From the NCBI RefSeq assembly GCF_023518235.1, contig NZ_CP090423.1, forward strand, positions 2,604,001 through 2,668,000: a DNA stretch of 64,000 nt, read 5' to 3'. Position numbers and translations under genes: made by a program. The notes beneath the pieces are model-generated. The model made no database searches, was not told the origin of the DNA, and saw only the letters and a list, made by a program, of their open reading frames with translations. This stretch comes from Stenotrophomonas maltophilia. Its GTDB lineage: Bacteria > Pseudomonadota > Gammaproteobacteria > Xanthomonadales > Xanthomonadaceae. Shown here piece after piece: positions 61,616 through 64,000 of the stretch (positions within the stretch are counted from its first letter, which is position 1; each line of letters starts with the position of its first letter).

Positions 61616-62211
61616 CGCCGCGCCTGCTGTTCTTCCTGCTGTGGGTTGCTTCGACCGCCGCTGCACAGACGCCCGCACCGACACCGGAGCAGAGCTTCGA
61701 CCTGTTCGCGCGGTTCATGCTGGAAGGTGACGCCGACGCCGAAGCGCGGATCGCCGCCTTGACCGGCATGCCAATGCGCACCGAACGCTGGGAAGATGCA
61801 GTGGACCGGATGGTCGTTGGCGAGGCATCCGCGGACAACGCGCGCACACGCGCTGGCCGCGATCTTTCGCGGCAGGTGGCGCTGGCACTGCGGCAGACCC
61901 ACTGCCGCAGCACGGGCAGCGAACGCCACGATGGTGACGACCTCCAGGTCGCCATCGTCGCGTACACCTGCCAGGTACCCGACTACGCGGCGATGGACAA
62001 AGGCACGCCGGACGACACGGCCAGCGCGCCGGGCGATGAGGGCGAACTGGCAGGGGTTCAGCACGTAATCGCCCTGCTGCAACGCGCTCCCAGGCGCGTC
62101 CATGCCGACAGCGTGGTCATGGCACGCCTCAATGAGGATGATGTCTGGACAACGCAGGATATGCCCCCGCTGCAGCAGTGGATCGAATTGCTGCTGGCGC
62201 TGCCGGAGTAG
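61612..62211 (+). CDS. Secreted hypothetical protein, family member C
   Basis: 199 aa, ATG 61612 overlapping the previous stop (ATGA). Signal peptide MTPRLLFFLLWVASTAAA. Shares PEQSFDLFARFMLEGDADAEAR, the CRSTGSER...YTCQVPDYAAM pair of Cys, and a C-terminal PPLQQWIELLLAL. Third gene of a coupled run of paralogues. Convergent with ribD. Confidence 0.7.
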   Translation: MTPRLLFFLLWVASTAAAQTPAPTPEQSFDLFARFMLEGDADAEARIAALTGMPMRTERWEDAVDRMVVGEASADNARTRAGRDLSRQVALALRQTHCRSTGSERHDGDDLQVAIVAYTCQVPDYAAMDKGTPDDTASAPGDEGELAGVQHVIALLQRAPRRVHADSVVMARLNEDDVWTTQDMPPLQQWIELLLALPE

Positions 62212-62244
62212 AAGATCCCACGTGCAGGACGCCCGGGAAACGTA

Positions 62245-63330
62245 TCAGGGCCGCATCAGCAACCGTAGATCGTCACCGACCTGGCGCTGATCCACCACGC
62301 GCAGGCGGCGTTGCTGGTCCATCGCTTCGATGCCCAGTCCTGCCAGCAACGGGCGGCCGGTCTCGCCGAGCAGGATCGGCGCCTGGTACAGCAGCAGCTC
62401 GTCCACCCAGCCGCCACGCAGCAGCGCACCGGCCAGCGTGGCGCCAGCTTCGGTGTGCACTTCGTTGATGCCACGCTCGGTCAGCAGGGCCAGCACCGCG
62501 CCCAGGTCGAGGCGACCGTGGCGGGTGGTGACACTGGCGAACGCCGCGTCCGCGGCATCCGGGGGGCTGACCACCGCATTGTGCAGGTACAGCGTCGGTG
62601 CCCCGCCCTCGCGCACACGGCTGCATTCCAGCGAACGCAGGCGTGCGTCGAGCACCACGCGCAGCGGTGGCAGCACGTCGGTATCGTCCAGACGCACGGT
62701 GAGCATCGGGTCGTCGGCGATCACGGTATCGGCACCGGTCAGGATCGCGCCGGCGCGCGCGCGCCAGTGCTGGACATCCTCACGCGCCGCCGCGCCGGTG
62801 ATCCACTTCGAGGTGCCGTCGGCCATCGCGGTGCGGCCATCGAGACTGGCGGCCAGCTTCACCCGCAGCCAGGGGCGGTTGCGCTCCACGCGCGACAGGA
62901 AGCCCTTGTTGAGCTCGCGCGCCTGTGCGGCCATCAGCCCCTCGCTGACCTCTATGCCCGCCTCGCGCAGCAGATCGAAACCACCGCCATCGACCTTCGG
63001 GAACGGATCGCGCATCGCCGCGACCACGCGCGATACGCCGGCTTCGATCAGTGCCAACGCGCACGGCGGTGTGCGCCCGTAGTGCGCGCAGGGCTCCAGG
63101 GTGACGTAAGCAGTGGCGCCGCGTGCCTCGCTGCCGGCTTCACGCAGTGCAAAAACTTCGGCGTGCGGGCCACCGGCGCGCTGGTGCCAGCCCTGCCCGA
63201 CTACGCGCTCGCCATGGGCGATCACACAGCCGACCATCGGGTTGGGGCGGGTGGTATAGGCACCGCGCTCGGCCAGGCGCAGCGCATTGGCCATGTGCAG
63301 GTGGTCGAGAACGGAGAACGGGGTGCTCAT
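62245..63330 (-). CDS. ribD: Bifunctional riboflavin-specific deaminase/reductase
   Basis: 361 aa from ATG 63330 (MSTPFSVLDHLHMANAL). Carries out the second and third steps of riboflavin synthesis. The N-terminal deaminase has HAEVFALREAG and PCAHYGRTPPC (zinc ligands H, C, C and catalytic E). The C-terminal reductase has VKLAASLDGRTAM, DTVIADDPMLTVR and EAGATLAGALL. The rest of the rib genes lie 3.4 kb downstream on the same strand beyond the Ax21/secreted-protein block, so ribD is probably not under the FMN riboswitch. Confidence 0.95.
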   Translation of the reverse strand: MSTPFSVLDHLHMANALRLAERGAYTTRPNPMVGCVIAHGERVVGQGWHQRAGGPHAEVFALREAGSEARGATAYVTLEPCAHYGRTPPCALALIEAGVSRVVAAMRDPFPKVDGGGFDLLREAGIEVSEGLMAAQARELNKGFLSRVERNRPWLRVKLAASLDGRTAMADGTSKWITGAAAREDVQHWRARAGAILTGADTVIADDPMLTVRLDDTDVLPPLRVVLDARLRSLECSRVREGGAPTLYLHNAVVSPPDAADAAFASVTTRHGRLDLGAVLALLTERGINEVHTEAGATLAGALLRGGWVDELLLYQAPILLGETGRPLLAGLGIEAMDQQRRLRVVDQRQVGDDLRLLMRP

Positions 63331-63353
63331 GCCGCCATGGTAACGCTGTCGGT

Positions 63354-63410
63354 GTGGATCCACGCCATGCGTGGATGGGTGTCTCCCTGCCAACCCAGGT
63401 TGGCATCCAC
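63354..63410. repeat. Two SMAG-type palindromes
   Basis: ATCCACGC-CAT-GCGTGGAT (63358-63376) and TGCCAACC-CA-GGTTGGCA (63388-63405). They separate nrdR from ribD. Confidence 0.6.
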
Positions 63411-63423
63411 CGGGCAAGCCCGG

Positions 63424-63945
63424 TCAGCCCTTCTTTTTCTTGGTCAGGGCAATCACATCGCCCAGCAACTGCAGCTGTTCGGTACTCGACGGCAGATCGC
63501 GCTCGAGCTTCTCGATCTCTTCGCGGAAATCGGCCACGTCCTCGAAGCTGCGGTACACCGATGCGAAGCGCACATAGCCCACATGATCCAGCTTGCGCAG
63601 TTCGTTCATCACGAACTCGCCGACCTTGATCGAGGGCACTTCACGTTCGCCGCTGATGCGCAGCTGGTGGACCACTGCACGCACCGCCGCTTCGATCTTG
63701 TCTTCGGCCACGGCACGCTTCTGCAGCGCGCGATCGAAGCCGGCGCGGACCTTGCGCTGGTCGAAGGCTTCACGCGTGCCATCGCTCTTGACGATGGCCG
63801 GCAGCTTCAGTTCAACCGTCTCCATGGTGCTGAAGCGCTCGCCACAGGCTTCGCATTCACGCCGACGGCGGATCGTCGCGCCGTCTTCGGAGACGCGCGA
63901 GTCGATGACCCGGGTATCGGCATGTTGGCAGAAGGGGCAGTGCAT
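63424..63945 (-). CDS. nrdR: Transcriptional repressor NrdR
   Basis: 173 aa. Zinc ribbon at the N-terminus ([15 protein letters not shown] and [10 protein letters not shown], four Cys) followed by an ATP-cone (residues ~49-139: [33 protein letters not shown]). Senses dATP/ATP and represses ribonucleotide reductase genes at NrdR boxes. The last 35 residues form a charged helix with a KKKKG end. nrdR next to ribD is conserved in many proteobacteria. The 55 bp upstream (63946-64000) hold only intergenic sequence to the window edge. Confidence 0.97.
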   Translation of the reverse strand: MHCPFCQHADTRVIDSRVSEDGATIRRRRECEACGERFSTMETVELKLPAIVKSDGTREAFDQRKVRAGFDRALQKRAVAEDKIEAAVRAVVHQLRISGEREVPSIKVGEFVMNELRKLDHVGYVRFASVYRSFEDVADFREEIEKLERDLPSSTEQLQLLGDVIALTKKKKG

Positions 63946-64000
63946 GGAACGCCTGGCTCAGGGGGCAACCTTAATGCCACGGTCATGGCAGCGTCGCAAA

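Overview
The window looks like chromosomal DNA of a Stenotrophomonas species (S. maltophilia complex) or a very close xanthomonad. The evidence is high GC content, a xanthomonad-type dcw cluster without murD, an Ax21-family protein, and dozens of short GTAG...CTAC palindromes of the kind described as SMAG/REP elements in S. maltophilia. This is an inference from gene content and repeats; no database search was possible.

Layout. 0-7 kb: the end of ahcY, then housekeeping and hypothetical genes (ybaK-type deacylase, a coupled orphan, a TonB-C-like protein, a DUF3228 protein, a membrane amidohydrolase, metF, a DUF4124 protein, and a Nudix-ThiE fusion). 7-12.6 kb: secA, an M23 peptidase, the helicase-loader family gene dciA, and lpxC. 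12.8-28.6 kb: the division and cell wall (dcw) cluster on the minus strand, transcribed mraZ-rsmH-ftsL-ftsI-murE-murF-mraY-ftsW-murG-murC-ddlB-ftsQ-ftsA-ftsZ, mostly with 4-nt stop/start overlaps. It is driven from a promoter carrying five MraZ-type boxes at exact 10-bp spacing. 28.9-35.7 kb: an NRDE protein, a DM13 protein, rnpB (RNase P RNA), rsmI, lpoA, yraN, a DUF457 membrane protein and a GlcD-like FAD oxidase.

35.9-54.6 kb is an adhesion island. It holds a four-gene alpha (CFA/I, cable-pilus) chaperone-usher operon, two tandem paralogous autotransporters, a small orphan gene behind a highly structured leader, and a divergent six-gene classical chaperone-usher fimbrial locus. SMAG arrays separate these loci. 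An 18-bp motif (TTGCAA-N4-TTGYATGG) occurs upstream of both fimbrial loci (twice in the divergent one) and of the first autotransporter, each time in the same orientation relative to the gene. I take it as a candidate operator of a shared surface-adhesin regulon.

54.9-64 kb: thiL, nusB, ribH, ribBA and ribE on the minus strand behind an FMN riboswitch, and further upstream ribD and nrdR. Between the riboswitch and ribD sits a plus-strand block with an Ax21-family gene and three consecutive genes for secreted proteins of one unrecognised family.

No tRNA, rRNA, CRISPR array, transposase or prophage structural gene was seen.
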